The notes beneath the pieces are model-generated. The model was not told the origin of the DNA. It ran no database searches and worked only from the letters and a program-made list of their open reading frames with translations. 64,000 bases of DNA from Sanguinoderma infundibulare. Taxonomy: Eukaryota; Basidiomycota; Agaricomycetes; Polyporales; Polyporaceae. The position numbers and the translations under genes are program-made. The DNA lies in NCBI GenBank assembly GCA_032821775.1, contig JAVLRN010000005.1, forward strand, positions 806,001 through 870,000, written 5' to 3'. Shown here one piece after another: positions 62,473 to 64,000 of the stretch; position 1 is the first letter of the stretch; each line of letters opens with the position of its first letter.

Positions 62473-63872
62473 TTAGAGCAGAGTCTCGCCTGAAAATATG
62501 ACGTCAGCGCATTCAAGCGACAAGGACTCGACGGTGCAGACTCACCAAGCGCAGCGCGGGCGAGCGAGCACCCGACGGCGACCGTCTGCTTCACGCTCTC
62601 CGTGTCGGCCAGGGACGGGTTGACCTCCATGATGTCGAGCGCGACGAGGCAGCCGGTTTCGTAGACGGCCTCGCAGATGTAGTGGCCCTCCCTGAAGGTG
62701 AGGCCACCGCGGACGGGGGTGCCGGTCGAGGGCGCGACGGTGGGATCGAGGGCGTCGACGTCGAAGCTGAGGTGCACCGGGAGCTTGCGGCCGGGGTTGA
62801 CGTGGTCGAGGGCCATCTCGACGACGCGGCCGATGCCGTACTTGTCGACCTCGTGCATACTGAAGGCCTTGATGCCGTGGTCCTTGAGGATGCGGCGCTC
62901 GCCCTGGTCGACGTCGCGGAGGCCGATGTAGACGAGGCGGTGGGGCTTGAGGAGGGGCTGGACCCAGGCGAACTCGTCGACCTTTGGGCCGATGCCGAGC
63001 AGGAAGGAGAGGGGCATGCCGTGGATGTTGCCTGGAGAAACGGGTAATGGCATGGAACGGGTTAGAGAGGTGCGGGTTGGCGAGCGTGCGGCGGACGTAC
63101 CAGAGTCGGTCGTGTCGGCGGTGTTGATGTCTGCATGCGCGTCTACCCAGATGACGCATGCGTCGGGGTACTTGCTATGACAGGCCAAAGCTTGTGAGGA
63201 CAAAAACGGCGAGAGATGGGCCCGAACAAATGACGTACTGGAGGGTCCCGGAAATAGTACCCATGGCCTATCCTCGCAGAGACGATCAGTTGTATTACGC
63301 CGAGGCCATTAATTGTGCACGGAGAACAGACCAGGGAGTGATCGCCGCCGAGGGTGAGGGGCAAATGGCCTTGCTTCGCATGGCCGCCTACGGCGTGGGC
63401 GACAGCCTCGCAGACGCGCGAGACAAAGCGGGGGTTCTTGAGCTTGCCGATGGGCGGGTCGTTCTCGGTACCGATCTCCTCGAACAGGTGGTGGCCGTCG
63501 AACTTGACCTGCCAGCCGAGCTCGGAGAGCTGTTGGAGCAAGCCCGCTTCGACGAGGTGAATTGGACCTTTGTCCACGCCGAGCTTGGCCTGAGATGAAC
63601 AACGTGAGCTCCTAGAAAATGAGACGGAATGCGGCGGTGGCGCATACCTGACCGCCCCTGGAATTGCGCAGGACACACGTTTGGAGCGTGGCTGAAATTA
63701 CGGAGAATATATCCTCACCTGAATGGACAACCGACGATCTTGCGTAGGATGAGAACCAACCGCAAACGAGCCGAAAGCAGGGCTTGCTTACCGCGACCGT
63801 CTTGGGGTCTGGGAGGAAGCGGGAGACAGAAGACTCGAGATGGGAGACGGAAGTCTCGAGGTGGGAGGCCAT
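62473..63872 (-). CDS. CAR1: Arginase
   Basis: Binuclear manganese enzyme splitting arginine into ornithine and urea (family knowledge). The start is ATG at 63872 (MASHLETSVSHLESSVSRFL). After DPKTVA, two tiny exons follow: 63719-63738 (20 nt, IVGCPF) and 63648-63657 (10 nt), which with the next exon give RGGQAKLGVDKGPIHL, the canonical arginase N-terminal motif. Metal-binding motifs are all present: LTLGGDHSL, VIWVDAHADINT, and LSFDVDALDP. GNIHGMPLSFLLG and LVYIGLRDVD are also typical. The end is GCSLARAALG, an intron, then ETLL with TAA at 62473-62475. Complete and probably active. The plus-strand frames over this region are shadows. Confidence 0.94.
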
Positions 63873-64000
63873 TATGAGTCAGTAAAAGTCGTCTATACGA
63901 TTCCACCTATGCAGAGCGAATAGAATGTGCGAGGGGGGAATGGCCAGCCAGCCAAGCCAGGCAGAAGGTGGTCTTTAAGAGTACTTTTGTGAGCGCCTAA

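Noticed and set aside
48283..63872. A biosynthetic gene cluster (dehydrogenase, transcription factor, secreted protein, arginase)
   Set aside because: No polyketide, peptide or terpene core enzyme, P450 or transporter is present. The genes are independent conserved functions.

Overview
The window is nuclear DNA from a filamentous fungus, most likely a mushroom-forming basidiomycete (Agaricomycetes; inferred). The genes are GC-rich and cut by many 45-80 nt introns with GTRNGT donors and YAG acceptors. They lie on both strands and show no operon logic. The set includes a cellular RNA-dependent RNA polymerase, a DASH-complex Dad3, a White Collar-2 type GATA/PAS protein, a Zn2Cys6 factor, a BTB protein and an F-box protein, a combination that fits a mushroom genome. 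No bacterial, phage, CRISPR, rRNA or convincing tRNA feature was seen.

Layout: 0.4-3.9 kb (-) Doa1/PLAA ubiquitin-binding WD40 protein; 3.9-6.5 kb no supported gene; 6.6-10.0 kb (-) meiotic HORMA protein Hop1; 10.2-10.7 kb (+) TRAPP subunit Trs23, divergent from Hop1 across only 149 bp; 11.0-12.0 kb (+) unrecognised 221-aa coiled-coil protein; 12.3-13.7 kb (-) glutaminyl-peptide cyclotransferase; 13.9-18.4 kb (-) RNA-dependent RNA polymerase; 18.8-26.3 kb (-) phosphatidylinositol 4-kinase Stt4; 26.7-28.3 kb (+) protein kinase; 28.3-31.5 kb gene-poor; 31.5-32.7 kb (+) BTB protein; 32.7-36.1 kb gene-poor with one weak candidate gene; 36.1-36.6 kb (+) Dad3; 36.7-38.2 kb (-) Arp2/3 subunit ARPC1/Arc40; 38.7-39.5 kb a frameshifted GNAT acetyltransferase pseudogene; 40.5-47.4 kb (+) kinesin-4; 48.3-49.9 kb (+) mitochondrial short-chain dehydrogenase; 51.0-52.6 kb (-) inositol-pentakisphosphate 2-kinase; 52.8-54.0 kb (-) White Collar-2; 55.0-57.1 kb (-) Zn2Cys6 factor; 58.1-59.2 kb (+) secreted protein; 60.4-62.2 kb (+) F-box protein; 62.5-63.9 kb (-) arginase.

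Most genes are conserved housekeeping or regulatory genes, and I see no biosynthetic cluster or mobile island. Themes recur without forming a pathway: phosphoinositide/inositol phosphate signalling (Stt4, Ipk1), chromosome segregation and meiosis (Hop1, Dad3, kinesin-4), and actin and vesicle traffic (Arc40, Trs23). The most unusual structures are a histidine-marked 11-residue repeat in the kinesin-4 tail, a roughly 95-residue insertion inside its motor, two consecutive tiny exons (20 and 10 nt) in arginase, a double MluI-cell-cycle-box palindrome upstream of dad3, and the decayed GNAT gene. Coordinates of multi-exon genes run from start codon to stop codon and include introns. Splice sites were assigned by eye.
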